A DNA stretch of 64,000 nucleotides from Algibacter pectinivorans (GTDB lineage: Bacteria > Bacteroidota > Bacteroidia > Flavobacteriales > Flavobacteriaceae). The notes under the pieces were generated by a model. The model did not search any database. It saw only the letters and a list, made by a program, of their open reading frames with translations, and was not told the DNA's origin. Of the stretch, positions 34,176 to 43,207 are shown piece by piece. The position numbers were made by a program, and so were the translations under genes. The stretch is taken from contig NZ_FOMI01000007.1 in NCBI RefSeq assembly GCF_900112595.1, positions 174,294 to 238,293 of the forward strand. Reading direction: 5' to 3'. Every line of letters begins with the position of its first letter. Positions within the stretch are counted from its first letter, which is position 1.

Positions 34176-35069
34176 TTAGGCATCTTCTTTTCCTGCACCA
34201 AATAATTTCTTTCTAAAACCACTAAATAAGGCTACAGCTCCAATAGCTATAAATTTCCAGAATTTTAAAATAACGGCAAAAAAACCTGCTTTGGCTAAAA
34301 TTTTTCCTGCTATTAAACCGCCAATACCGTAAGCAGCAACTTTATCTATATCTGGATTAAAATCGCTGTATCTATTGCCTGGTGTAAATTCTACACTATG
34401 TAAAATATTATCTCTATCGGCGTTAAAAGTATCTAACATATCTATTTCTCCAATAGCGTTTAAGTTTAAATAGCCGTTTCTACCTAGAACACGAATGTTA
34501 TAATTAAGAGTATTAACATCATAATCTTCAAACTTTAGTTCTTTTGCCCAATGCAATTTTTTATTGTCTTGGTCGTAATAAGGTGGCGATGCCCAACCTA
34601 CTAATTCCATTGTTGGGTAGCCTTGTGCTGTACGTTGCGGATTAGCTGCCTTAATGTCTTCCTGCATTTCTTCCAGCAAATCGTCATAATCTAAATCTTC
34701 GGCATCTTCATCTTCAATATAACCTTCATCGGCATATTCAATCTCTACGGCATAAGTAAATTCATCATGCATGGGTGTCATATCTTCCGGAAACAACAAT
34801 CCAAGAGGCTCGCTAGGTGGGTTTCCCCATAAATCGGTTAATACACGCTTACTTTGTTGGCTATCTAAAAATTTAAATCCTTTTGGAACATTAAGTATGG
34901 CTAAACCATTATTTAGTACAACCTCGCCATATTGGTAGGTAAAGCTATTATTAATACTATCTAAAGTTTTCTGGTAACTTTCGGCATCAAAGGTTGTTGT
35001 GTCTGTTTCTTCTTGAGCATTAATTTGAATAACAAAAAAACACAAAAACGCAGTAATAAGTTTGTTCAT
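34176..35069 (-). CDS. DUF2167 family membrane protein
   Basis: The 297-residue protein has a signal peptide (MNKLITAFLCFFVIQINA), then GEVVLNNGLAILNVPKGFKFL, a WGNPPSEPLGLLFPE segment, and ends with a transmembrane helix pair (FFAVILKFWKFIAIGAVALF) and basic residues. This order matches DUF2167, an exported protein anchored by its C-terminus with a role that is not defined. The acidic stretch near residues 112-130 is unusual in composition. It is followed on the same strand by a small basic protein. Confidence 0.82.
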   Translation of the reverse strand: MNKLITAFLCFFVIQINAQEETDTTTFDAESYQKTLDSINNSFTYQYGEVVLNNGLAILNVPKGFKFLDSQQSKRVLTDLWGNPPSEPLGLLFPEDMTPMHDEFTYAVEIEYADEGYIEDEDAEDLDYDDLLEEMQEDIKAANPQRTAQGYPTMELVGWASPPYYDQDNKKLHWAKELKFEDYDVNTLNYNIRVLGRNGYLNLNAIGEIDMLDTFNADRDNILHSVEFTPGNRYSDFNPDIDKVAAYGIGGLIAGKILAKAGFFAVILKFWKFIAIGAVALFSGFRKKLFGAGKEDA

Positions 35070-35111
35070 AATTTTGAATGATTAGTTATTTCTAGGCTTC
35101 AAAAATAGTTT

Positions 35112-35273
35112 TTATTCTGTATTATCCGATTTTTCTTTCATCTTTTTAATAATGTTTTTAAGCTTTTCTTTCCTTAATTGCTGTTCAGTTTTCTTTTTAT
35201 TTTTTTTCTGAGCCATCAATTTAGAATGCTTCGCTTTATTTTTTGTATTCTTTTCTCTTCCTGTTTTTGCCAT
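35112..35273 (-). CDS. small basic protein of unknown function
   Basis: An ATG at 35273 opens a 53-residue frame, MAKTGREKNTKNKAKHSKLM and onward, that ends with SDNTE and a TAA at 35112-35114. More than a third of the residues are Lys or Arg, with no hydrophobic core. This looks like the small, Lys-rich proteins often found in Flavobacteriaceae near mscL, some of which may bind RNA or ribosomes. It lies 42 bp upstream of the DUF2167 start and 44 bp downstream of the mscL stop, all on the minus strand. Confidence 0.6.
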   Translation of the reverse strand: MAKTGREKNTKNKAKHSKLMAQKKNKKKTEQQLRKEKLKNIIKKMKEKSDNTE

Positions 35274-35317
35274 GATATTACATCGGTATTTTTAGAGTTT
35301 TAAAACATTAAAGGTTA

Positions 35318-35770
35318 TTAATTGGCACTATTATTTTGCTTTAATAAAGCATTTTGTTCTTGCATGAGCTCGTTAAGGTTAGATAATAGCTCAATATCCT
35401 TTGGTGTCACTACAGTTTTATCTTTGGCATCATGCGATTTGTTTTTAAGCCTATTCATAAACTTAACCACTATAAAAACAGTAAATCCTATAATTAAAAA
35501 ATCTAAAAACGCCTCACTTAATGCACCATAGCCAATAGCAACTTCTTCGGTTACAACGGTACCACTAGCATCTGTTACAGCTTCTCGCAAGATAAAACGT
35601 TTGTTAGCCATATTTACACCATCGGTTAATAAAGATAGTGGCGGTAAAAATACTTTTTTAACCATAACATCTATTACTTTATTAAAGGAAGCTCCAATTA
35701 TTATACCTATGGCCATGTCCATCATATTACCTTTAACGGCAAACTCTTTAAATTCTTTAAATAATTTCAT
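35318..35770 (-). CDS. mscL: large-conductance mechanosensitive channel
   Basis: The 150-residue protein has MscL's two transmembrane helices. The first follows KEFAVKGNMMDMAIGIIIGASFNK, the conserved pore segment with Gly and Ala packing, and the second is FLDFLIIGFTVFIVVKFMNRL. The C-terminal helix (PKDIELLSNLNELMQEQNALL) makes the cytoplasmic bundle. The channel opens under membrane tension in hypo-osmotic shock to release solutes. Length is about average. No other osmotic genes are next to it, but an MscS-type channel is at 47.5 kb. Confidence 0.95.
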   Translation of the reverse strand: MKLFKEFKEFAVKGNMMDMAIGIIIGASFNKVIDVMVKKVFLPPLSLLTDGVNMANKRFILREAVTDASGTVVTEEVAIGYGALSEAFLDFLIIGFTVFIVVKFMNRLKNKSHDAKDKTVVTPKDIELLSNLNELMQEQNALLKQNNSAN

Positions 35771-35887
35771 ATAATTTTTTTTAGGTTCTACAACAAAGAT
35801 ATTAGATTGTGCTTTTCTATATTACTCCTTTCAATATAAAAAATAGCCTAAATGCATTATTCTAATAGCTCTATTTTATTAATAAAA

Positions 35888-35968
35888 AATAATCTAAAAA
35901 GCTAATAATTTAAAATATTATCTAATTAACTAATATTAATAATTATTAGCTTAAAAGATAATAATTTT
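35888..35968 (+). promoter_or_regulatory. paired inverted operator candidate upstream of the SatD-like gene
   Basis: AAGCTAATAATT at 35899-35910 is repeated in reverse complement at 35941-35952. The match extends further into TAATCT...AGC on the left and its inverted form on the right (to about 35966), so two sites of about 23-25 bp face each other 30 bp apart. The gene just downstream encodes a possible DNA-binding protein, which suggests autoregulation. Confidence 0.5.
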
Positions 35969-36019
35969 GTAATTTCAAATAATAAGTAATACATTTGAGT
36001 CTAATATGTTACAATTTTT

Positions 36020-36622
36020 ATGACCAGTATAATAACAGGCGATATAATAAATTCTAAAAAAAGCGATCCTAAAAAATGGTTGCAAGCACTTAAAACTATT
36101 TTAGGTAGTTTTGGTACAACCCCATTACATTGGGATGTTTATAGAGGCGATAGTTTTCAACTAGAAATAAAACCCGAACACGCCCTACACGCCTGTATAC
36201 TCATTAAAGCTACCATAAAACAATTTGAAAATATAGATGTTAGGCTTGCTATTGGCATAGGCGACAAAACCTATAACTCTCCCAACATTACCGAATCTAA
36301 CGGAACTGCCTTTGTAAACTCTGGCGAGTGTTTCGAGGGATTAAAAAAAACAACACTAGCCATAAAATCGCCTTTCCAACCCTTTGATGCTGCCGTAAAT
36401 ATTATGTTAGAGTTGGCGCAATTAACCATAAATAACTGGTCTAGCACCTCAGCAACACTAATAAAAACAACCTTAGAAAACCCCAACCTTAACCAAAACC
36501 AAATAGCCCATATTTTAAACAAAACCCAAGGCAACATTAGCCAAGGCTTAAAACGCGCTGGTTACGACGAAATTTCAAAACTATTACACTACTACACCAC
36601 CCAAATACAAAGTCTATGTTAG
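36020..36622 (+). CDS. SatD-like protein with C-terminal helix-turn-helix
   Basis: The 200-residue protein starts MTSIITGDIINSKK, followed by a ferredoxin-like domain with YRGDSFQLEIK and RLAIGIGDK near residues 41-80, similar in style to SatD or nucleotide-cyclase-like domains. The last 50 residues read NLNQNQIAHILNKTQGNISQ, a recognisable helix-turn-helix. It overlaps the DUF3307 gene by 7 bp, a pairing I know from other Bacteroidota and Firmicutes. Regulation of its partner is likely but unproven. Confidence 0.72.
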   Translation: MTSIITGDIINSKKSDPKKWLQALKTILGSFGTTPLHWDVYRGDSFQLEIKPEHALHACILIKATIKQFENIDVRLAIGIGDKTYNSPNITESNGTAFVNSGECFEGLKKTTLAIKSPFQPFDAAVNIMLELAQLTINNWSSTSATLIKTTLENPNLNQNQIAHILNKTQGNISQGLKRAGYDEISKLLHYYTTQIQSLC

Positions 36623-37338
36623 CATTAGCCATAAAATTTATACTTGCACACGTCATTGGCGATTTCCTGTTTCAGCCCTATAAATGGGTACAACACAAAG
36701 AAACCCACAAACATAAATCCAAATATTTATACTGGCATATCATAGTACATTTGTTAGCGTTACTCGTTGTGCTTCAGTTCAACTTTAAATATTCGCTAGC
36801 CTTACTCATTATACCAATTTCGCATTATCTAATCGATATAATAAAACTTCACCTTAAAACAGAAACAAACCACCGCTTACTGTTTGGGCTAGACCAATTA
36901 GCACACCTTATAGTGCTAGCACTCGTAATAAAAATATACGAACCCTACCCCATCCAAATCGACAGTCTATTTACACCAAAAATCCTGCTATTTATAACTA
37001 GTTTACTGTGCATCACTAAAGTATCGTCCATTATCATGAAAACCATAATTTCAAAATGGGATTTATCAGAATACAATAAAGAAGCCTCTCTAGCCGATGC
37101 CGGAGCCTATATAGGCATTCTAGAACGCCTATTTGTATTCATGTTTATCATAACAAACCACTGGGAAGGAGTAGGCTTTTTAATAGCCGCCAAATCCGTA
37201 TTCCGTTTTGGCGATTTATCAAAAGCCAAAGACCGCAAACTCACCGAGTACATCCTAATAGGTACACTATTAAGTTTCGGGTTAGCTATAGCCTTCGGAA
37301 TAAGCTACGAATACGTTTTAACTTTAATAGAAAAATAA
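36616..37338 (+). CDS. DUF3307 family membrane protein
   Basis: The 240-residue protein has six or so transmembrane helices. The N-terminus (LAHVIGDFLFQPYKWVQHKETHKHKSKY) and the His-rich turns HIIVHLLAL and ISHYLIDIIK match DUF3307, which has conserved His and Asp residues at helix ends and may be a membrane-bound hydrolase. It overlaps the SatD-like gene and has no terminator before a dispersed repeat. Function is unknown; the His/Asp set suggests metal binding. Confidence 0.8.
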   Translation: MLALAIKFILAHVIGDFLFQPYKWVQHKETHKHKSKYLYWHIIVHLLALLVVLQFNFKYSLALLIIPISHYLIDIIKLHLKTETNHRLLFGLDQLAHLIVLALVIKIYEPYPIQIDSLFTPKILLFITSLLCITKVSSIIMKTIISKWDLSEYNKEASLADAGAYIGILERLFVFMFIITNHWEGVGFLIAAKSVFRFGDLSKAKDRKLTEYILIGTLLSFGLAIAFGISYEYVLTLIEK

Positions 37339-37342
37339 ATTA

Positions 37343-37457
37343 GGGCGTTACCACACCCTTCGTCTGCGCTCAGGGCAAGCGGTCGGGCTTTACGTTATAT
37401 CTTTTTTTGCCATTTATGGCAGCAAAAAAAGGATGCCACTACAATCCCTAACGCGGG
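37343..37457 (+). repeat. dispersed intergenic repeat, copy D
   Basis: This is the clearest full-length copy: GGGCGTTACC, CACCCTTCGTCTGCGCTCAGG, GGTCGGGCTTTACGTTATATC, an inner hairpin (TTTTTTTGCC ... GGCAGCAAAAAAA), GGATGCCACTACAATCCC and TAACGCGGG. GCGTTA near the left end pairs with TAACGC near the right end. The remaining bases to the next gene at 37661 show nothing else. Confidence 0.88.
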
Positions 37458-37660
37458 ATACAATTTGCCATAGGCAATCATCCATCTGCAGATAACAAGC
37501 CCATTTTTAAATACTATAAAAAAAATCTAAGCTAAAATAAAGAAGAACAACACACTAGATACTTTTTTTATATATTTATACCGTAATTAAACTTATTAAG
37601 TATCATAATAATTTACAACTATCATTTATAAAATACACACTAACCAACTACCTTAAATAA

Positions 37661-38656
37661 ATGAAACTTATTTCAAATCTATTAAGAAAGACTCTATTAT
37701 ACATTAAAAACCATAAGGCTTTAAAAAATATAATCTATGATGTAATTAATGTAGATGAATTTACCGACTTCTATTCGCACGAGCGTATGCTAGCCGATTC
37801 AAGAAGAGTAAATAGTTATAAGATTGCTATAGATAAATATATAAAAGAAGGAGATACAGTAATAGACCTAGGAACAGGTACAGGTATATTATCATTTTTA
37901 GCAGCCAAACAAAAACCTAAAAAGATTTACGCTATCGATCAATCAAAATTTATAGAGGTTGCCGAGAGAATAGCAAAACACAATAAAATAGAAAATATTG
38001 AATTTGTTTATAAAAACAGCAGGCAATTTAATCTTGCAGAAAAGGCAGATGTCATAGTACAGGAGCAAATGGGACTAATCTTGTTTGAAGAAAATATGCT
38101 AACAAACATTTTAGATCTTAAAAAAAGAGTTTTAAAAAAAAATGGCCTTATTCTTCCTGGTAAATTTAGCTTTTTTGTTGAGCCCGCATTTATATCGGGT
38201 ATTAACACACCTCCATTTATATACGAACAGAAAATACACGGTATTGATTTTAGTTTTTTAAAACAAGAATACGCATCTAGCATCTTTAAAAAGCAAAAAA
38301 ATGATTTAAATTATCAAACAACTACAGCTTTTAAATACTTTCTATGTAACCCAGAACCAATAATAACTTTCGATTTAAACACAATTAACACCGAAAAAGA
38401 AATTAAAACATCCTATAATATTACCAAGGAAGTTACTAAAGAAGGCTTTAGTAATGGCTTTATAATCTATTTCAATGCTATTTTCGATGCCGAAAACATA
38501 CTATCTACAGCTCCTGATTTAAATGAAACTAGCTGGGAAAGAATGTTTTTCAGAACGGAAAAAAGACACTATAACATAGGAGATAAAATCAATTTTTCTT
38601 TAACTATGGAAAATCTTGTAGATAGGTCCACATGGAGTTTAATGGTAAAAAACTGA
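37661..38656 (+). CDS. class I methyltransferase resembling protein arginine methyltransferases (PRMT)
   Basis: The 331-residue protein has the PRMT order of motifs. FYSHERMLADSRRVNSYKIAI (residues 38-57) corresponds to the helical motif that closes over SAM, DLGTGTGILSFLA (69-81) is motif I, and QEQMGLILFEENML (134-147) has Glu135 and Glu144, spaced like the PRMT double-E loop. A C-terminal beta-sandwich region of about 150 residues follows; TSWERMFF may replace the THW loop, with Ser in place of His. PRMTs methylate arginine side chains and are rare in bacteria. The substrate is unknown, and the gene has no obvious operon partner. Confidence 0.75.
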   Translation: MKLISNLLRKTLLYIKNHKALKNIIYDVINVDEFTDFYSHERMLADSRRVNSYKIAIDKYIKEGDTVIDLGTGTGILSFLAAKQKPKKIYAIDQSKFIEVAERIAKHNKIENIEFVYKNSRQFNLAEKADVIVQEQMGLILFEENMLTNILDLKKRVLKKNGLILPGKFSFFVEPAFISGINTPPFIYEQKIHGIDFSFLKQEYASSIFKKQKNDLNYQTTTAFKYFLCNPEPIITFDLNTINTEKEIKTSYNITKEVTKEGFSNGFIIYFNAIFDAENILSTAPDLNETSWERMFFRTEKRHYNIGDKINFSLTMENLVDRSTWSLMVKN

Positions 38657-39010
38657 ATTTAGTATAAATAATAAGGGCACAACCAAATGCTATTATTAAT
38701 TAAAACAACACCGATATACTAAACATTATAAAACACTAAAATGCCATTTGCTTAAATAACAAATATTAGCACTTCGTATTTAAGTTATTATTTGCGGATT
38801 ATTAAATTCAAAATTTTAAGTTAAGGGATTGGATTGTATATCCATAAAAATCGTAACACAGCTTAGACTTAAGCATGTATTTGTACCAAAAAACTATATA
38901 AATCTTAATAGCGTCAATGATTTATATTTTCAATTCCGACACGCTTAATTTCTCAAAACATTAAACACCTACAAGGTTCTGCAAACCTCGCAGGATTAAC
39001 AATAAGCGTA
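38657..39010. other. 354-bp tail-to-tail gap, no gene; palindrome at its right end
   Basis: CCTACAAGGTT (38968-38978) faces AACCTCGCAGG (38984-38994) with a CTGCA loop. Nine of eleven positions pair and the other two are G-U on the minus-strand RNA. It lies 17 bp downstream of the ccsBA stop and may be its terminator. The rest of the gap is AT-rich with no frame I can support. Confidence 0.6.
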
Positions 39011-42000
39011 TTATTTCTTATAATACTTAGCATAGCCACGGTAGGCAAAAAATCCTAACACAGCCACTATACCACAAGCAATACTAATAAACTTAACACT
39101 TACAATTTGATCGCCACTAGCATAACTATGTAATCCTGCTAAGTAGAAATTCACACCAAAGTAGGTCATTAAAATACTAGCAAAAGCCACTATAGAAAGT
39201 AGGTTAAAAAGCCAACGCCCACGAAGTCCAGGAACCAAACGCATGTGTATTACAAAAGCATAAATCATAATACTAATAAGCGCCCAAGTTTCTTTCGGGT
39301 CCCAGCCCCAATAACGCCCCCAACTTTCGTTAGCCCACATACCACCTAAAAAGTTTCCAATGGTAAGCATTACTAAACCAACCGTTAAGGCCATTTCGTT
39401 AATAATGGTTAACTCCTTAATATTTAAATCCATTTTGGCTTTATTAGCCTTATTGGTGAAAATCATAAGAATTAAAGATACAGCTCCTAAAATCATACCT
39501 AAAGTAAACGGACCATAACTTGCCACAATTACAGCAACATGAATCATTAACCAATAGCTATTTAACACAGGCTGTAGGTTTGCAATAGCAGGATCCATCC
39601 AATTCCAATGTGCTATCATTAATATCATAGCAGTAACAAAAGCTGATGCTGCAATGGTAAGATTAGAAGATTTCATTTTAAAAATCCCAGCGACCTTTGA
39701 TGCAAATGATGAAGCTTCTTGGTTAGCATCTTTTTTATAAACCTTACTTATCCCGGTAATTAACCCAAACAACATAGTAGACCACGCAACATAAATCATA
39801 GACTCGTAAGCATCACTCCAAGGGGCGTGTCCAGAAATATACCAACGTGTAATTAAACCTGCCGTGTGCAATATAAACAAGCCTATTATTAAAAATTTTA
39901 AAACGGAAACTGCAACATTTACAAACTTCCTTTTATCGTTAAATATTTGTACAATCAACAACACAAACAACAAACTACCCGCATACATATACCAACTAAA
40001 AAGCTTCTTAAAAATGTCGTACTTATTGTAAAGCACCTCGGTGTTTACTTTTTCGTCACTAAGCATAACATCGCCACCATAACGGTGTTGTGTTTTACTA
40101 AAGGCTTCTAGTAATTTATTAGCTTCGGTAAAATCGCCAGTACGTTTTGCCTGGTTTAAGGTGTATAAATAGGCTCTAAACCCATTGTTTACAAAGTTAG
40201 AGTACAAGGAATCTTTAATTACAGACCTATCCTTTTTGTAATCGAAATTCGAAATCCATTTATTGTTATCATCATCAGGAATAGGAAAAATCTTTAAAGA
40301 CATCCCTTCTATGGTGTTGTACAATAAATTAACACGTTGGTCTGTTTCTTTAAATTCCTTTTGAAAACCGTTGGGCACTTGTGCTTTATAGGCTTCATCT
40401 AAAAACGGGGCTAATTTATATTCTCCTCTATCTGAAAAGAAATCTGCTAAAGGAACATATTTTACATCTTTATTAACCCCTATAAGCTTTCTTATAGAAT
40501 CACTTTTTTTAGGTTTTAAATAAATAATAGGCACATTATACCAAAGCATTGGGCTTTCTTGTATAGATAAAAATACTTGGTTGGCATCAAAATCCTCGTA
40601 CGTATCGCTTTTACTTAACTTTCGTAGCAGTTCTGAAGCATAGGTATTAACAGGCATCATACGACCGCTTAAATCCTGAATAACTAAATGGCCAAACCTA
40701 TCGGCATGTGCTTTAGGAGCTACATTAGCTTTGATAATAGAATCTATTTGCGTTTTGGTAGGTTTTGTAGAATGGTTATGTCCATCGCCCTCATGGTGCT
40801 CATGATCTTGAGCCACTACATTTAAGCTAAAGCACAACACCAAAATGGTTAACAATTTTTCCTTTTTAGCCTTAACTTTTTCTAACTGACGCTTAATTTC
40901 TCCAAAACGAGAATGTTTAGAAAACAAAATAGCCATTAAACCAAAATACAGTAAATAATATCCTAAATAGGTAATTAAAGATCCCCAATAATCATGATTT
41001 ACAGAAAGGATGGTTCCTTTTTCGTCTGGATCGAAACCGGATTGAAAAAATCTATACCCATCATGATCTAAAATATTATTCATAAATATTTTATAATCAT
41101 AATTTTCACTTCTATCATCTATAACTGTTACTTCGCTTGAATATGCCGAATAACCACGCTCTGTACCCGGATAACGTTCTGCTTCAAAATCATTTAATTT
41201 TATAGAGAAAGGTAGGTCTAAAACTTTAGAGCCATATTTAAAAGCAAAATCTAAACCACCAACTTGTATTTGTTTAAAGCTACTGTTAGTGCCTTTTCCT
41301 CCTAATAAGCCAACTCGTTTTGTTTCGCCATTAGTAGTCACTTTTAAAACCAAACCATCTTCGTCGTTTTTAAGAAATTGTGCTTTTTGAACCACATCAA
41401 AAACGCCTTTAACAACAGGTTTTGGAAACACCATTTGCATATCGCCAATTTTATAAAGCGATCTTAAAACTAACGGCTGTAAACTATCTTTTACCAAAAG
41501 GCCTTCTGCTCTTGTAGCCATGGTCATGTAAGAACCTTCAAACGGCGATTCTATGGTTAAACCACTATCGCTATAGTTTATATTAATAGCGCCTTTAGCA
41601 GGGTTGTTTAAAGTAAAAATAACATTATGAATACTAGCTTGCTCGCCTACTTTTAAAAAGTGATTATGTGCACCGTTACCGCCTGCTTCAACAATTTTTA
41701 AGTATTCCTCTCCATTTTCGTCTGGAATTACATCCTCTTCGGCGCTTACAATAAACTTTTCTAACTCGATAGTTACAGGTTGCTCTCCGTATTGTGTATC
41801 TATTCTAAAATCGTTTTCTAAGCGTCCGGAAAAATCGACCTCGCTCTCAATAGGCAAACGTTGTGGCACACCGTCAATTTTATAATCGCCATCTATGTAT
41901 GTGGTAATGTATGTTTTTTGCGAAAGGAAGGTGTTTTCGGTGGCGCCTTCTCTTATAGCCATCATCCCCTCAAAACTGGCATAGCGAGTAATAAACGCTC

Positions 42001-42283
42001 CTATTAGAATAAAAATAAAAGACCCATGTAAAATAAACGTTGCCCATTTTTCTTTTTTATAAAGCTTGTATCTAAATACATTACCTATAAAATTGATAAC
42101 AAAAAATACCATAATAGCCTCGAACCACCAGGCATTATAAATTAAGTTTCTGGTGTATGGTGTTGGAGATGTTTCTTGTCCTGCATCTAAAATTGTTCCG
42201 GTTGCCATAGCAGCAGCAAAAACAATAAATAATACAGCAGTTAGTTTAGTTGAGAATAAAATATTGGCTAGCTTTTTTTGCAT
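39011..42283 (-). CDS. ccsBA: cytochrome c biogenesis fusion protein CcsB-CcsA
   Basis: The 1090-residue protein joins a ResB/CcsB half (residues about 1-470, with a membrane segment set, a periplasmic domain and RFFQSGFDPDEKGT near the end) with a CcsA half (from about 720) that has eight or so helices. CcsA carries the haem-handling WGxxWGWDPKETW segment near residue 990 and His in helix-end positions. The pair moves haem across the membrane and joins it to CxxCH motifs in system II. Between the halves is a short His-rich stretch, DHEHHEGDGHNH. It is the longest core gene of the window and is monocistronic. Confidence 0.95.
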   Translation of the reverse strand: MQKKLANILFSTKLTAVLFIVFAAAMATGTILDAGQETSPTPYTRNLIYNAWWFEAIMVFFVINFIGNVFRYKLYKKEKWATFILHGSFIFILIGAFITRYASFEGMMAIREGATENTFLSQKTYITTYIDGDYKIDGVPQRLPIESEVDFSGRLENDFRIDTQYGEQPVTIELEKFIVSAEEDVIPDENGEEYLKIVEAGGNGAHNHFLKVGEQASIHNVIFTLNNPAKGAININYSDSGLTIESPFEGSYMTMATRAEGLLVKDSLQPLVLRSLYKIGDMQMVFPKPVVKGVFDVVQKAQFLKNDEDGLVLKVTTNGETKRVGLLGGKGTNSSFKQIQVGGLDFAFKYGSKVLDLPFSIKLNDFEAERYPGTERGYSAYSSEVTVIDDRSENYDYKIFMNNILDHDGYRFFQSGFDPDEKGTILSVNHDYWGSLITYLGYYLLYFGLMAILFSKHSRFGEIKRQLEKVKAKKEKLLTILVLCFSLNVVAQDHEHHEGDGHNHSTKPTKTQIDSIIKANVAPKAHADRFGHLVIQDLSGRMMPVNTYASELLRKLSKSDTYEDFDANQVFLSIQESPMLWYNVPIIYLKPKKSDSIRKLIGVNKDVKYVPLADFFSDRGEYKLAPFLDEAYKAQVPNGFQKEFKETDQRVNLLYNTIEGMSLKIFPIPDDDNNKWISNFDYKKDRSVIKDSLYSNFVNNGFRAYLYTLNQAKRTGDFTEANKLLEAFSKTQHRYGGDVMLSDEKVNTEVLYNKYDIFKKLFSWYMYAGSLLFVLLIVQIFNDKRKFVNVAVSVLKFLIIGLFILHTAGLITRWYISGHAPWSDAYESMIYVAWSTMLFGLITGISKVYKKDANQEASSFASKVAGIFKMKSSNLTIAASAFVTAMILMIAHWNWMDPAIANLQPVLNSYWLMIHVAVIVASYGPFTLGMILGAVSLILMIFTNKANKAKMDLNIKELTIINEMALTVGLVMLTIGNFLGGMWANESWGRYWGWDPKETWALISIMIYAFVIHMRLVPGLRGRWLFNLLSIVAFASILMTYFGVNFYLAGLHSYASGDQIVSVKFISIACGIVAVLGFFAYRGYAKYYKK

Positions 42284-42550
42284 AATCAGAGCCCTTTTTT
42301 AAGGTTGTGCAAATTTAAGGATTAATGTTTATTTGGAAGTGTTAAATTCTTCTAAAAGTTTGAGGAATTAACAATAACAGAAGAAGTTAGATATTGGGCT
42401 AAAAACCACTAAAATTTTACAGAGACACTCTAGATTAAAGCTATTGAAAAAGCATTAACACGCTCTTACAACTTAATCTTATTTTTTTTTTGACGTGTAA
42501 AAGCTGTAAAATTAGCTTACTTAATACCGAGACGGACTAATAGCCATAGC

Positions 42551-42949
42551 CTATTTAGATCTTGCTTCGAAAATTTTTAAATATAAAAAAGATCCCATTT
42601 TACGCGCACGACGTTTGGCGTTTTCGGTTACATCGCCTTCAAAGAGTTCTTCCAGGGTTTCGAACCATAGGTTTAACCATAGCCCAAAGTGTAATTCGGT
42701 AATACTATTGTTATTGTCTTTATCTACTTTTACATGAGCTTGTAATGGATCGCCTTTGTATTTATGCTCGAGCTTACGTGTCATGAACAGGCTGGTTTCC
42801 CAAAAGGTAGTTAGTCTTTCTAAATGGGCGTCCCAATCCTTTATAACGTCGTTAAAAAAGGGGCCTAAAACATTATGCGCTCTCACTTTTTTATAAAACG
42901 AAGTGACTAATAAAGCGACGTCTTCTCGGGTTTGTATATCGGTTTTCAT
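42551..42949 (-). CDS. group III truncated haemoglobin
   Basis: The 132-residue protein begins KTDIQTREDVALLVTSFYKKV and has the proximal-site helices WDAHLERLTTFWETSLF and HVKVDKDNNNSITELHFGLWL. This two-over-two globin pattern matches the group III (trHbP/GlbO-like) subfamily common in Bacteroidota. The His at LHFGLW is the likely proximal haem ligand. Roles proposed for relatives include oxygen or NO chemistry. The ccsBA gene is 267 bp away on the same strand, but no shared operon is evident. Confidence 0.82.
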   Translation of the reverse strand: MKTDIQTREDVALLVTSFYKKVRAHNVLGPFFNDVIKDWDAHLERLTTFWETSLFMTRKLEHKYKGDPLQAHVKVDKDNNNSITELHFGLWLNLWFETLEELFEGDVTENAKRRARKMGSFLYLKIFEARSK

Positions 42950-43062
42950 AGTATTGTAAAATTAAGCTATTTTTTTAGGTAGAGTTGATAAAGCTTTAAA
43001 ATGTTAGATAGATTTATTAAAATGAAAAAGCCTTTGAAACTATAAAATACTCTGGCAAACAA

Positions 43063-43153
43063 GCGCGCAAGGGATAGTAAAGGAAAGCCCACAGCCCGAC
43101 GCAGGAGGTGCGAGGACTTGTATTGGATAGCCCGACCCTTTTGGGATGCGCCC
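43063..43153 (-). repeat. dispersed intergenic repeat, copy E (second subfamily)
   Basis: Read on the minus strand: GGGCGCATCCC, AAGGGTCGGGCTATCCAATA, CAAGTCCTCGCACCTCCTGC, GTCGGGCTGTGGGCTTTCC, then ATCCCTTGCGCGC. It shares the CAAGTCCTCGCACCTCC block with copy G and lacks the T-run hairpin of copies A, B, D and F. So two versions of the middle part exist in one window. Confidence 0.75.
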
Positions 43154-43170
43154 AAAAATAAATAATTTGG

Positions 43171-43203
43171 TTGTCTGTTTTTGAGAATTCATTAGTACTT
43201 TTG
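43171..43203 (+). promoter_or_regulatory. promoter of the DUF2520 operon, probably leaderless
   Basis: TTG at 43171-43173 and TACTTTTG at 43196-43203 are 22 bases apart. The ATG at 43208 is only four bases after the -7 box, so transcription would begin at or next to the start codon. Confidence 0.6.
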
Positions 43204-43207
43204 CAAC

